Of a stretch of 64,000 nt of DNA, positions 1 through 9,548 are shown in pieces (the first letter of the stretch is position 1; each line of letters starts with the position of its first letter). The DNA is taken from the NCBI GenBank assembly GCA_946411385.1, contig CAMKDV010000005.1, forward strand, positions 62,001 through 126,000, read 5' to 3'. The translations under genes were made by a program, and so were the position numbers. The notes beneath the pieces are model-generated. The model searched no databases and was not told where the DNA came from. It saw only the letters and a program-made list of their open reading frames with translations. Source of the stretch: an uncultured Bacteroidales bacterium (GTDB lineage: Bacteria > Bacteroidota > Bacteroidia > Bacteroidales > Paludibacteraceae).

Positions 1-882
1 AGCGATCAGGAGCCGCCGGTATATACGCTGTGGAGCGCCAAAGCTGGCAATGTACGCACGCTGAAAGACAATGAGGAACTGAAAACGAAATGGGCAAGCG
101 AGAAGCTGCCCGCCAAGCAGTTCACCACGATAACCGTACGTACTACCGACGGCGAACAGGAGCTGCAAGCCTGCATCTTCTATCCGCGTGCTTTTGACAA
201 GACGAAGAAATATCCCGTAGTGATGCTGCAGTACAGCGGACCTGCTTCGCAGCGCGTGACCGACCGTTGGCGCAGACGCTGGGATTATTGCCTTGCTGAC
301 CAGGGATATGTAGTGGTGATAGCCGACCCGCGTGGCACAGACGGTCAGGGTAGGGCATACCGCAACTTCGCCTACCTGCAGATGGGACGCGAGGCGCAGG
401 ACCAACTGGCAGTAGCCCAATGGATTGCCGACCAAGCTTGGTCGGACAACCACAAGATATACATGGCAGGCTGGAGCTACGGTGGATACGAGGTATTGCG
501 CTGCCTGTGCATCCAGTCGCTGCAAGCTGACGGTACGCCACTGATAGCCAAAGGTATAGCCATCGCTCCGGTGACCGACTGGCGGCTGTATGACAGCGGC
601 TACACCGAGCGCTACATGCGTCGGCCGCAGGTGAACGAGACCGGTTATGACGAAGCCGACGTGACGCACTTGGCCGGTGACTTGAAAGGCGAACTGCTGA
701 TCGTTCACGGCAACGCGGACGATAATGTGCATGTGCAGAACACATGGCGGATGATCGAGGCGCTGATAGATGCTGACAAGGACTACCGGATGCTGATCTA
801 TCCGGATGACAACCATTTCCTAAAGAAAAACAAGCATTATCAGCACCTGCACAGGCAGCTGCTGAAATTCCTAAAGGAGTAA
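1..882 (+). CDS. C-terminal part of an S9-family dipeptidyl peptidase (DPP-IV type), cut by the window edge
   Basis: The frame is open from base 1, so 293 residues of a protein that is usually about 700 long are visible; the beta-propeller half lies outside the window. The visible part is the alpha/beta-hydrolase domain. GWSYGG holds the nucleophile Ser at visible residue 159, ADDNVH around residues 239-244 holds the catalytic Asp, and the His is at 272 in DDNHFL. The family (prolyl oligopeptidase S9B/C) removes dipeptides after proline in the periplasm and serves peptide scavenging in Bacteroidales. The stop is followed at once by a tandem array. Family call is firm; exact subfamily is inferred from the DPP-IV-like ADDNVH motif. 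Confidence 0.9.
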   Translation, partial: SDQEPPVYTLWSAKAGNVRTLKDNEELKTKWASEKLPAKQFTTITVRTTDGEQELQACIFYPRAFDKTKKYPVVMLQYSGPASQRVTDRWRRRWDYCLADQGYVVVIADPRGTDGQGRAYRNFAYLQMGREAQDQLAVAQWIADQAWSDNHKIYMAGWSYGGYEVLRCLCIQSLQADGTPLIAKGIAIAPVTDWRLYDSGYTERYMRRPQVNETGYDEADVTHLAGDLKGELLIVHGNADDNVHVQNTWRMIEALIDADKDYRMLIYPDDNHFLKKNKHYQHLHRQLLKFLKE

Positions 883-962
883 ATCACTAGACTACTAGAC
901 TACTAGACTACTAGACTACTAGACCACTAGACTACTAGACTACTAGATGTCTAGACGACTAG
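883..962. repeat. Tandem array of ten 8-bp units (ACTACTAG)
   Basis: Ten consecutive octamers begin one base after the S9 peptidase stop. Six are exactly ACTACTAG; the others are ATCACTAG, ACCACTAG, ATGTCTAG and ACGACTAG. Every unit ends in CTAG. The array fills the gap before the sugar transporter gene. No hairpin terminator or promoter consensus is visible in this gap. Confidence 0.95.
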
Positions 963-998
963 AAAAACCAGAAAAAAATAAACCAAACAATATTTATC

Positions 999-2264
999 AT
1001 GAGTAACAACAAATCTTCCAACATCCTGCCTATTGCAGTCATGTTTGCTCTGTTCTTTATGATTGCCTTTGTTACGAACTTTGCAGGTTCGATGGGCGTC
1101 ATTGTAAAGAACCAGTTTAACGCTAGTGCGGCATTGTCGCAGCTTGGCACGTTAGCTAACTTCATCGCCTATGCGTGCATGGGTATCCCTGCGGGTGTCA
1201 TCCTCAAGCGCAAGGGTTACAAGTTCACCTCGCTGACGGCTGTCACGGTTGGTTTTCTGGGCGTAGGTATCCAGTGGCTGTCAGGCTACGCCGAGTCGTT
1301 CCTGGTGTATGTGATCGGCGCCTTTGTAGCAGGATTCTCGATGTGCTTGCTCAATATTGTTGTTAACCCGATGCTCAACACACTGGGCGGTGGCGGCAAC
1401 AAGGGCAACCAGTTGATTCAGTTCGGCGGTTCGTGCAATTCTATCGGCGGCACGCTGGCCCCGATCCTGTTGGGCTACCTAATTGGCGGTAACGTTGAGG
1501 CGGCTTCTGTTGCAGACGCAGCACCGGCCATGATGATTGCCATGGGCATCTTCCTGCTGGCGTTTGTCATCATCTTCTTCACCAATATCCCCGAGCCGCA
1601 CATGGAGACGGCTGAGGAGAAGGCAGCACGCCTGGCGGGCAACCAGCTCAAGGACGCTCACTCACCGCTGTCGTTCCGTCACTTTGTGCTCGGTGCGGTG
1701 GCTATCTTCTTCTACGTAGGTGTAGAGGTTGGTATCCCGAACATGGCTAACCTGTATATGTCCGGCAACCCTGCAGTAGGTGCAGCTATCGCCGGTACAG
1801 TAGTCGGTCTGTACTGGCTGATGATGATGTTCGGCCGTCTGATCGGCGGCGCTATAGGCGGCAAGGTGTCATCGAAAGTGATGCTGGCTACGGTGTCGCT
1901 GCTTGGCGTTTGTCTGCTGCTTGGAGTGATGTTCATTCCAGAGACCAACGTGATTGCTTTCAAGGGCGTCGAACTGCCGGTCAGCATGCTGCTGATGGTG
2001 GCTTGCGGTTTGTGTACGTCGGTAATGTGGGGTAGCATCTTCAATCTCGCTGCCGAAGGTCTGGGCAAATATACACCGGCTGCATCGGGTATCTTCATGG
2101 CATTGGTTTGCGGTGGTGGCGTCGTTCCGTTCGTACAAGGTCTGGTGGCTGACCATATAGGATATATCGGCAGCTACATTGTGACTATTGCCGCATTGCT
2201 GTACATTCTCTTCTACGCCCTGGTAGGCTCGAAGAACGTGAACACAGACATTAAAGTGGACTAA
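999..2264 (+). CDS. MFS sugar permease, FucP/GluP-like
   Basis: A 421-residue inner-membrane protein with about twelve hydrophobic segments in two halves, split by a charged loop near residues 200-225. The stretch NPMLNTLGGGGNKGNQLIQF (around residues 122-141) is typical of the fucose:H+ symporter/glucose-galactose transporter branch of the major facilitator superfamily. It should import a hexose with protons. Substrate cannot be told from the sequence. There is no catabolic sugar operon beside it; the neighbours are a secreted peptidase and a secreted nuclease. The ATG at 999 follows an A-rich leader. Confidence 0.85.
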   Translation: MSNNKSSNILPIAVMFALFFMIAFVTNFAGSMGVIVKNQFNASAALSQLGTLANFIAYACMGIPAGVILKRKGYKFTSLTAVTVGFLGVGIQWLSGYAESFLVYVIGAFVAGFSMCLLNIVVNPMLNTLGGGGNKGNQLIQFGGSCNSIGGTLAPILLGYLIGGNVEAASVADAAPAMMIAMGIFLLAFVIIFFTNIPEPHMETAEEKAARLAGNQLKDAHSPLSFRHFVLGAVAIFFYVGVEVGIPNMANLYMSGNPAVGAAIAGTVVGLYWLMMMFGRLIGGAIGGKVSSKVMLATVSLLGVCLLLGVMFIPETNVIAFKGVELPVSMLLMVACGLCTSVMWGSIFNLAAEGLGKYTPAASGIFMALVCGGGVVPFVQGLVADHIGYIGSYIVTIAALLYILFYALVGSKNVNTDIKVD

Positions 2265-2288
2265 AATATTAACCACAAAATAATAGAC

Positions 2289-4019
2289 ATGAATAAACAC
2301 ATAACAGTTTTGGCAGCGCTGCTGATGGTAGCGCTCATCGGCAGGGCTAACGTGCCGACGGGCGTAGCCGCCATACCTACGGGCTACTATAGCACCGTGG
2401 ACGGGCAGAGCGGAGCAAACATCCTGGTGAAATTGCACGCCAAGATCGACAATCACACCGTGATCAGTTACAGCGCGCTGGAGGACTACTACGAGCAGAC
2501 GGACTTCACGGGCGATACCGTGTGGGATATGTACTCGACCTGCCATTTTACGATGGCTCAGGCCAACCATACCCAGCAAGCCGTATGCGACGGCTGGAAC
2601 AAAGAGCACAGCATACCGCAATCGTGGTTCAACGAAGGCTCGCCGATGAAATCTGATCTGTTCCACGTCTATCCGACGGATGCGCGCGTGAATAATATCC
2701 GCAGCAATCTGCCCTACGGCGAGGTAGCCGGCGCAACGGGTACGGGCATCAGCAAGAACACCGGCAACCATGCGCGTGGCAAGAAAGGTGCGAACACGTT
2801 TGCCGGCTATACGGGCAGTTGCTACGAACCGGATGACGAGTTCAAAGGTGATTTTGCACGTACCTATTTCTACATGTGCGCGCGCTACCGCGACCGCGCG
2901 CTGAACAGCTCGAACGGTTCGGTTGTGTTCACCGCTACGCCTACCGACCTGACGGCGTACGCCAAGGCGCTGTTTCTGAAATGGCACCGTGAAGACCCCG
3001 TGAGCCGGAAGGAGATTGACCGCAACCAGGCGGTGTATGGTCTGCAGAACAACCGTAACCCCTTCATCGACTACCCGTACCTGGTAGAATATATCTGGGG
3101 TGAGCGCGCAGGTCAGGCGGTGGATATGAGTCAGATGGTAGCATCGTGCGACCCCTTGTTCGTTCCGGGCGTAAGCAACGGCTGGAGCGGGCAGAGCGTG
3201 ACGCCTCCGTCCACGGTGAAGCATGGCGTGAGCTGGTCGGTGAACGGCGAGATAACGGGTACGGACTCCATTGCGGAGAACAGTACCATACCTGCTTTCC
3301 CTGCTGAGCCGAGCAGCTGCTCGAGCGAGAGCGAGACCTTCGTAGGCTGGACCGATGTACCTATCAACGGCATCATGGACGATGCACCTACGCCGCTGTA
3401 CAAGCGCGTAAGCGATATGCCTGCCGTGACGGCTGACGTTACCTACTACGCCGTGTTTGCACAGGCAGCTGAGATGGAGCCTGTACTGGCTCCGATGCAG
3501 GAGGAGATCGTCTTTGCTGAGAACTACACCAACCAGCAGGAGATGTCTACGGTGACGCAAGGTGCAGTAAGTGTGACCTTCGCTACAGCCGGCGGCAGCA
3601 ATGCGCCCAAATACTATTCCAACGGCGCAGCCGTGCGCTGCTATGCCGGCAATACAATCACCGTTTCGGCGCAGTTCATCACAGGAATAGATTTCGTGTT
3701 CGGCACGAACGACGGCTCGAATGAGATCACGGTGAACACCGGCACGTTTGTCACGCCGTCGTGGACGGGTCTGGCTGATCCGGTTGTATTCACCATAGGC
3801 GGCACGAGCGGCAACCGACGCATCAGCGCCATGACGGTCAAGATGAACTCGAGCGTAGTGGAGGAAGTGTACAGCCGCTATATCACTACCTGCCAGGGTA
3901 CGACCGAGATCGTGAGCATACCAATGGATATGCCGGCACGCAAGGTGCTCGTAGGCGGGCAGATATACATCCAGAAGGGTGAAGAACTGTATACTATACA
4001 AGGCATACAAGTGAAATAA
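2289..4019 (+). CDS. Secreted endonuclease I family nuclease with C-terminal sorting tail
   Basis: A 576-residue protein with an N-terminal signal peptide (about residues 1-20). The nuclease domain (about 25-300) contains NKEHSIPQSWF with His107, then SDLFHVYPTDARVNNIRSN, which is the beta-beta-alpha metal site of the endonuclease I family (His/Asn nucleases related to Vibrio Vvn and E. coli EndA). The middle and C-terminal parts look like beta-sandwich modules. The last ~27 residues (KVLVGGQIYI then YTIQGIQVK) resemble the short conserved C-termini of Bacteroidales exported proteins and are probably an outer-membrane sorting signal. Likely role: digestion of extracellular DNA or RNA for nutrients. 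The sorting-tail role is inference. Confidence 0.85.
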   Translation: MNKHITVLAALLMVALIGRANVPTGVAAIPTGYYSTVDGQSGANILVKLHAKIDNHTVISYSALEDYYEQTDFTGDTVWDMYSTCHFTMAQANHTQQAVCDGWNKEHSIPQSWFNEGSPMKSDLFHVYPTDARVNNIRSNLPYGEVAGATGTGISKNTGNHARGKKGANTFAGYTGSCYEPDDEFKGDFARTYFYMCARYRDRALNSSNGSVVFTATPTDLTAYAKALFLKWHREDPVSRKEIDRNQAVYGLQNNRNPFIDYPYLVEYIWGERAGQAVDMSQMVASCDPLFVPGVSNGWSGQSVTPPSTVKHGVSWSVNGEITGTDSIAENSTIPAFPAEPSSCSSESETFVGWTDVPINGIMDDAPTPLYKRVSDMPAVTADVTYYAVFAQAAEMEPVLAPMQEEIVFAENYTNQQEMSTVTQGAVSVTFATAGGSNAPKYYSNGAAVRCYAGNTITVSAQFITGIDFVFGTNDGSNEITVNTGTFVTPSWTGLADPVVFTIGGTSGNRRISAMTVKMNSSVVEEVYSRYITTCQGTTEIVSIPMDMPARKVLVGGQIYIQKGEELYTIQGIQVK

Positions 4020-4043
4020 AACAACTAAAATACATAAAGAACT

Positions 4044-4757
4044 ATGGAAAATGAATCGATCATTGAGGAGACGACCTTCGTCGCCGACGTGGAGAGGCAA
4101 GCCGTGGTAGGCGAGCTGATGCGTAACGTATATGTATGGATGACAGGCGGATTGGTGCTGACAGGCGCAGTAGCGTGGATGACAGCCAACTCACCGCAAC
4201 TGCTCAACCTGATCTTCGGCAACTCGGCACTGATGTGGGTGCTGATAGGCGCAGAATTGATACTGGTGCTGGTACTGAGCGGAGCCATCAACAAGATGAG
4301 CTTCATGACGGCAGGTATCATGTACGTGGTATACTGTGCGCTGAACGGATTGACGCTATGTACTATATTCCTTATATATGAATTGGGCAGCATAGCCCAG
4401 ATCTTCTTCGTCACGGCAGGTTCGTTCGCGGTACTCGCTTTCGTAGGTTCGGTTACGAAGAAAGACCTGAGCAAAATGGGTACGTTCCTCATCATCGCGC
4501 TGGTGGGACTGATCATTGCGTCCGTAGTTGGCCTGATAATGGGCAGACCGGATAGTATATGGATCTCGGTAATAGGCGTGATCATCTTCGCGGGGCTGAC
4601 TGTATATGACGCACAGAAGATCCGCATGCTGATGGTCAATCAGGATACCGTGAACGAAGGCAACATGAAGCTGGCGCTGCTGGGAGCATTATCCCTGTAC
4701 CTGGATTTCATCAACCTGCTGCTCCGTCTGCTCAGCCTGTTCGGAAAACGAAAATAA
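4044..4757 (+). CDS. BAX inhibitor-1/YccA family membrane protein
   Basis: 237 residues with seven predicted membrane segments after a short acidic N-terminus. The order and spacing of the helices, the conserved GLxxYDAQKI near the end (TVYDAQKIRML, about residues 188-198) and the following LYLDFINLLLRLL match the BI-1/UPF0005 family. Members such as YccA and BsYetJ act as calcium leak channels or modulate the FtsH protease in the inner membrane. It starts 24 bases after the nuclease stop, so cotranscription is possible but no functional link is apparent. Confidence 0.9.
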   Translation: MENESIIEETTFVADVERQAVVGELMRNVYVWMTGGLVLTGAVAWMTANSPQLLNLIFGNSALMWVLIGAELILVLVLSGAINKMSFMTAGIMYVVYCALNGLTLCTIFLIYELGSIAQIFFVTAGSFAVLAFVGSVTKKDLSKMGTFLIIALVGLIIASVVGLIMGRPDSIWISVIGVIIFAGLTVYDAQKIRMLMVNQDTVNEGNMKLALLGALSLYLDFINLLLRLLSLFGKRK

Positions 4758-4796
4758 ACACATATAATACAAAAAACACAACAAAATAAACAAATT

Positions 4797-6752
4797 ATGG
4801 CAGAAGAAAAAATTCCCGTAAACCTGTTGGCTGATTTTCCTCCCGTCTCAGCTCAGACTTGGAAGGACAAGATCATTGCCGACTTGAAAGGCGCTGACTT
4901 CGACAAGAAGTTGGTATGGCGCACACCGGAAGGTTTCAACGTGCAACCCTTCTATCGCCGCGAGGACCTGAAAGGTCTGCGCACGACGGTTTCTGCTCCC
5001 GGACAATTCCCGTACGTTCGCGGAACAAAAACGAACAATGAGTGGGATATTCGTCAGAATATCTGCGCTTGTCAGAATGCCCGCAAGGCTAACGCCAAAG
5101 CACTCGAGGTGCTCAACAAAGGCATCAACTCCATCGGTTTTTGCCTGAACAAGGAGAAACTCAACTACCACTTCATCAAAGTGTTGCTGCAGGACATCCG
5201 CATCGACATCATCCCCGTCAACTTCACCATCTGCGCCTGCAAGGCTCCCGAGTTGGCGAACATCCTGGTTCGTTACATCGGCCGCGAGTACAAGGGCACG
5301 GATATCAAGCTCTTCCGCGGATCAATCAATGTGGACCCGATCAAGGCTATGCTCATCAAGGGCAAACCGCTGAGCCGTGAGCAAGTGAGCGAGAAGATCG
5401 CCGCTGTAGTTAAGGCTGCCAAGTCGCTGCCTAACTACCGCGTAGTAGGCGTCAACTCCGTTGTGCTGAACAATGCCGGCGCCTACGCTCCGCAGGAACT
5501 GGCGTATGCCTTGGCTTGGGGCGCTGAGTACATGACGATGCTCACCGAAGCCGGCGTGCCTAACTACCGCGCTGCCAACGCTATCCGATTCAACATGGGC
5601 ATAGGCGGCAACTACTTCATGGAGATTGCCAAGTTCCGTGCCGGACGTCTGCTCTGGGCAAAGATCGTGGAGGCATACAAGAACCCGATCTTCACCACCG
5701 CGCTGAAGAATGCAGCCAAGATGAACGTGAGCGCCGAGACGAGCAAGTTCAACATGACCATCTTCGATGCGTATGTCAACCTGCTCCGTTCGCAGACCGA
5801 GACGATGAGTGCCGCTCTGGCAGGTGTGGACGAGATCACCGTAACGCCGTTTGACGTTACCTACGAGCGTCCGACCGATTTTGCCGAGCGTATAGCCCGC
5901 AACCAGCAGCTGCTGCTCAAGGAAGAAGCGCACTTCGACAAGATCATCGACCCTGCCGGCGGTTCGTATTACATCGAGAACCTGACGGCATCGCTCGCAG
6001 CCGAGGCATGGAAGCAGTTCCTCGCTATCCAGGAGCAAGGCGGCATGTACGAGATGGTAGCAGCCGGTAAGGTGCAGGAGCATATTGCCGCTAACCTGAA
6101 GACGCGTCTGGGCGACGTAGCCAAACGCAAAGAGGTGCTGCTGGGCTCCAACCAGTTCCCGAACTTCACCGAGACAGCAGCCAAGAAGATCAAAGCCGAT
6201 GCAGGCGCTTGCAGCTCTATCTGCAACTGCAAGTCCAAACCTGCCGAACCAAGTCACTGCGGCTGTGACGGCAAGTGTGAGAACGCTCTGCCCACGCTCC
6301 CCGTGGCTCGTGCTGCCGAGGAGTTTGAGACGCTCCGTCTGGAGACCGAAGGTGCTAAGCGTCAGCCTGTAGCATTCATGCTGACCATCGGCAACCTCGC
6401 TATGCGTATCGCACGTGCACAGTTCAGCTGCAACTTCCTCGCTTGCGCAGGATACAAGGTGATTGACAACAACGGCTTCAAGACCGTAGCCGAGGGTATC
6501 AAGGCTGCCAAGAAAGCCAAGGCGGATATCATCGTGCTCTGCTCGAGTGACGACGAATATGCAGAGCTCGCACCGAAAGCATGGAAGATTCTGCAAAAGA
6601 TGGATGAGGCCAAGCGCCCGATGTTCATCGTAGCCGGTGCTCCCGCTTGCATGCCTGACCTGCAGGCGCTCGGCATCGAGAACTTCATCCACGTACGCGT
6701 GAATGTCCTTGATACACTGAAACAGTTTAACGCTAAACTCCTCAAAAAATAA
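4797..6752 (+). CDS. mutA: Methylmalonyl-CoA mutase small (beta) subunit
   Basis: 651 residues. The N-terminal two thirds is the methylmalonyl-CoA mutase TIM barrel, seen in WRTPEGFNVQPFYRREDL and in IDPAGGSYYIENLT near residue 385. The C-terminal ~130 residues are a B12-binding-like fold that lacks the DxHxxG cobalamin ligand, as expected for the non-catalytic subunit. It pairs with MutB, which starts 6 bases downstream, to interconvert succinyl-CoA and (R)-methylmalonyl-CoA in propionate formation. It is some 30 residues longer than the ~615-620 usual for the subunit: the linker between the barrel and the C-terminal domain carries an insert with Cys472, 476, 478, 488, 490 and 494. Confidence 0.95.
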   Translation: MAEEKIPVNLLADFPPVSAQTWKDKIIADLKGADFDKKLVWRTPEGFNVQPFYRREDLKGLRTTVSAPGQFPYVRGTKTNNEWDIRQNICACQNARKANAKALEVLNKGINSIGFCLNKEKLNYHFIKVLLQDIRIDIIPVNFTICACKAPELANILVRYIGREYKGTDIKLFRGSINVDPIKAMLIKGKPLSREQVSEKIAAVVKAAKSLPNYRVVGVNSVVLNNAGAYAPQELAYALAWGAEYMTMLTEAGVPNYRAANAIRFNMGIGGNYFMEIAKFRAGRLLWAKIVEAYKNPIFTTALKNAAKMNVSAETSKFNMTIFDAYVNLLRSQTETMSAALAGVDEITVTPFDVTYERPTDFAERIARNQQLLLKEEAHFDKIIDPAGGSYYIENLTASLAAEAWKQFLAIQEQGGMYEMVAAGKVQEHIAANLKTRLGDVAKRKEVLLGSNQFPNFTETAAKKIKADAGACSSICNCKSKPAEPSHCGCDGKCENALPTLPVARAAEEFETLRLETEGAKRQPVAFMLTIGNLAMRIARAQFSCNFLACAGYKVIDNNGFKTVAEGIKAAKKAKADIIVLCSSDDEYAELAPKAWKILQKMDEAKRPMFIVAGAPACMPDLQALGIENFIHVRVNVLDTLKQFNAKLLKK

Positions 6753-6758
6753 GCATCT

Positions 6759-8900
6759 ATGAGACCTAATTTCAAAGATATTGATATCAAGCAAGTAGCT
6801 GCTTCGCATGTTGAAGGAGCTAACGATTACAACTGGAAGACGCCGGAACTGATTGACGTCAAGCCTATCTATACCAAAAAAGACCTGCAAGGCATGGAGC
6901 ACCTGGACTACGTGTCGGGTATTCCGCCGTTCCTGCGTGGCCCGTATAGCGCAATGTACCCGCTGCGTCCGTGGACGATTCGTCAGTATGCCGGTTTCTC
7001 CACCGCTGCCGAGAGTAACGCATTCTACCGCCGTAATCTGGCTTCAGGTCAGAAAGGTCTGTCGGTAGCCTTCGACCTGCCGACCCACCGCGGCTACAAT
7101 GCCGATAACATGCGCGTCGTGGGTGACGTAGGTAAAGCAGGCGTAAGTATCTGCTCACTCGAAGATATGAAGGTCCTGTTTGCAGGTATTCCGTTGAACA
7201 AGATGTCCGTCTCCATGACCATGAACGGCGCTGTGCTGCCTATCCTCGCGTTCTATATCAACGCCGGTCTGGAGCAGGGAGCCAAGTTGGAGGAGATGGC
7301 AGGTACCATCCAGAATGATATCCTCAAGGAGTTCATGGTACGTAACACGTACATCTATCCGCCTAAGTTCTCGATGAAGATCATCGCCGATATCTTCGAG
7401 TACACCAGCCAGAACATGCCTAAGTTCAATAGTATCTCTATCTCGGGCTACCACATGCAGGAAGCAGGTGCCACCGCCGATATCGAGTTGGCGTACACCC
7501 TGGCTGACGGTATGGAATATCTGCGCGCAGGTGTTAATGCCGGCATGGATGTGGATACTTTCGCCCCGCGTCTGTCGTTCTTCTGGGCTATCGGTATGAA
7601 CCACTTCATGGAGATTGCCAAGATGCGTGCCGGTCGTATGCTCTGGGCAAAGATCGTGAAGTCGTTCGGCGCCAAGAACCCAAAATCGATGGCACTACGT
7701 ACCCATTGCCAGACCTCAGGGTGGTCGCTTACCGAGCAGGATCCGTTCAACAACGTAGGTCGTACCTGTATCGAGGCGATGGGTGCTGCTCTGGGTCACA
7801 CCCAGTCGCTCCACACCAACGCCCTGGACGAGGCTATCGCCTTGCCGACTGATTTCTCCGCACGTATCGCACGTAACACGCAGATCTATATCCAGGAGGA
7901 GACCAAGGTCTGCAAGGAGATCGATCCGTGGGGTGGATCTTACTACGTAGAGGCTCTCACCAAAGAGCTGATGGAGAAAGCCTGGGCACATATCCAGGAG
8001 GTGGAGAAGCTCGGCGGTATGGCCGCTGCTATCGAGACAGGTATTCCTAAGATGCGTATCGAGGAAGCCGCCGCACGTACGCAGGCGCGTATCGACTCCG
8101 GCAACCAGAAGATCATCGGCGTCAACGAGTATCGTCTCGACCACGAAGATCCTATCGACATCCTCGAGATCGACAATACCGCCGTTCGTACCGAGCAGGT
8201 TGAGCGGTTGAAAGACCTTCGTGCGCATCGCGACGAGGCTGCTGTGCAAGCGGCATTGGCAGAGATTACGAAGTCCGTACAGGCTTGGGCTGACGGCGGC
8301 AAGGGTGAGAACCTCCTCGCCTTGGCTGTCAAAGCAGCAGGCTTGCGCGCTTCGCTCGGCGAGATCAGCGATGCTTGCGAGAAGGTAGTAGGACGTTATA
8401 AAGCAACCATTAGAACTATTTCAGGCGTGTACGCAGCAGGAACAAAGAACGATGCTGACTTCCAGGAAGCCAGCCGACTGACGGCAGAGTTTGCCAAGAA
8501 GGAAGGTCGCCAACCCCGTATCATGATTGCCAAGATGGGCCAAGACGGTCACGACCGTGGTGCCAAGGTCGTAGCTACCGGCTACGCCGATTGCGGCTTC
8601 GATGTAGATATGGGTCCGTTGTTCCAGACGCCGGAGGAAGCAGCCAAGCAGGCTGTGGAGAACGACGTACATGCACTGGGCGTCAGCTCGCTGGCTGCAG
8701 GTCACAAGACCCTTATCCCGCAAGTGATTGCCGAACTGAAGAAACTTGGTCGTGAGGATATCCTCGTTACCTGCGGCGGTGTTATCCCCGCTCAGGACTA
8801 CGATTTCCTCTACAAAGCCGGCGTAGCCGCTATCTTCGGTCCCGGCACGCCGGTGGCCTATAGCGCCAAGGTTGTGATGCAGCTGCTGATGCAGGAATAA
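6759..8900 (+). CDS. mutB: Methylmalonyl-CoA mutase large (alpha, catalytic) subunit
   Basis: 713 residues, the usual length. The barrel carries [48 protein letters not shown] and [16 protein letters not shown]. The C-terminal cobalamin domain has [18 protein letters not shown] with the lower-ligand His598 in the DxHxxG motif, and later [12 protein letters not shown] and [10 protein letters not shown]. It makes succinyl-CoA from methylmalonyl-CoA (and the reverse) with adenosylcobalamin. The gene follows mutA by 6 bases and ends just before a strong bidirectional terminator. Very high confidence. Confidence 0.98.
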   Translation: MRPNFKDIDIKQVAASHVEGANDYNWKTPELIDVKPIYTKKDLQGMEHLDYVSGIPPFLRGPYSAMYPLRPWTIRQYAGFSTAAESNAFYRRNLASGQKGLSVAFDLPTHRGYNADNMRVVGDVGKAGVSICSLEDMKVLFAGIPLNKMSVSMTMNGAVLPILAFYINAGLEQGAKLEEMAGTIQNDILKEFMVRNTYIYPPKFSMKIIADIFEYTSQNMPKFNSISISGYHMQEAGATADIELAYTLADGMEYLRAGVNAGMDVDTFAPRLSFFWAIGMNHFMEIAKMRAGRMLWAKIVKSFGAKNPKSMALRTHCQTSGWSLTEQDPFNNVGRTCIEAMGAALGHTQSLHTNALDEAIALPTDFSARIARNTQIYIQEETKVCKEIDPWGGSYYVEALTKELMEKAWAHIQEVEKLGGMAAAIETGIPKMRIEEAAARTQARIDSGNQKIIGVNEYRLDHEDPIDILEIDNTAVRTEQVERLKDLRAHRDEAAVQAALAEITKSVQAWADGGKGENLLALAVKAAGLRASLGEISDACEKVVGRYKATIRTISGVYAAGTKNDADFQEASRLTAEFAKKEGRQPRIMIAKMGQDGHDRGAKVVATGYADCGFDVDMGPLFQTPEEAAKQAVENDVHALGVSSLAAGHKTLIPQVIAELKKLGREDILVTCGGVIPAQDYDFLYKAGVAAIFGPGTPVAYSAKVVMQLLMQE

Positions 8901-8920
8901 TGCACAACTTCATGTATACA

Positions 8921-8952
8921 AAAATGAGCGTACTTGAAAGTGCGCTCATTTT
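8921..8952. terminator. Bidirectional intrinsic terminator between mutB and the exosortase-like gene
   Basis: AAAATGAGCGTACT (8921-8934) pairs with AGTGCGCTCATTTT (8939-8952) over 14 pairs including one G-U, with a 4-base loop. The A-run on one side and T-run on the other allow it to end both convergent transcripts. It overlaps the last codon of the leftward gene. Confidence 0.85.
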
Positions 8953-9539
8953 GTTTGTGTAGCAGGTTGTCCGGAGATGCCGGCAAAACGAAGATCCCAC
9001 CATACCCAAAGGGCGAAAAGCATGCCGTAGAACAGGTACTTGAACAGATAGGTATGCAGCAGTTCGAACCATTCGGGATGGTGCTCCATAGCCAGGGCAA
9101 TAAGAAATAGCCGGAGGATATTGAACAGATACGCGCAAAGCCAACCGAGCGGAATGAACCACGCTTTGTGACGCCAAGGCCCGCGTGCCGCCAGGATGAT
9201 GACGAGCCAGATAAACGACTGCTTCAATCCCGTACACGACCAGACGATGCGTATGCCCGTACCGGTCTCGACAAACCGAATGACGGTAGCGTTGATCAGG
9301 CGTACATCCACATGGCAGGCTTGCAGCAGACTGTAGACGATGCCGGCTATATGATCGGTAAGAACATCAAACGGAGCCGTGATATCCAGCCCGAACCAGT
9401 ACACACCCATATCGCCTTCGTCGCCCAGCACCGTGAACTTCCAGAGATAGTTAGCGCAAAGCAAGGCAATGACGAAACGGATAAGCCCTTCGTAAGGCTG
9501 CAACCATTGCGGTATTCTATCGGATAGGCGGCTTGGCAT
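8946..9539 (-). CDS. Exosortase/archaeosortase family membrane protein (XrtF-like size)
   Basis: A 197-residue protein with about five to six membrane segments. The three residues that define the exosortase/archaeosortase family are in place: Cys102 in WSCTGLKQ, Arg143 in FNILRL, and His162 in LLHTYLF, each at the edge of a hydrophobic helix. Family members are membrane transpeptidases that cut PEP-CTERM-like sorting tails. The protein is short, like the XrtF group of Bacteroidetes. It lies 9 bases after tsaD and is probably cotranscribed with it. No PEP-CTERM-like substrate is visible next to it. Family call rests on the Cys/Arg/His triad and topology; substrate is unknown. Confidence 0.75.
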   Translation of the reverse strand: MPSRLSDRIPQWLQPYEGLIRFVIALLCANYLWKFTVLGDEGDMGVYWFGLDITAPFDVLTDHIAGIVYSLLQACHVDVRLINATVIRFVETGTGIRIVWSCTGLKQSFIWLVIILAARGPWRHKAWFIPLGWLCAYLFNILRLFLIALAMEHHPEWFELLHTYLFKYLFYGMLFALWVWWDLRFAGISGQPATQTK

Positions 9540-9548
9540 AGGCGGATA

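Noticed and set aside
1869..4100. A 743-codon open frame on the minus strand
   Set aside because: It lies antisense to the sugar transporter and the nuclease genes and has the low-complexity, Arg/His-rich make-up of a shadow frame in GC-rich DNA.
5322..6902. A 526-codon open frame antisense to mutA
   Set aside because: mutA is certain on the other strand; the antisense product has no motif and mirrors mutA codon bias.
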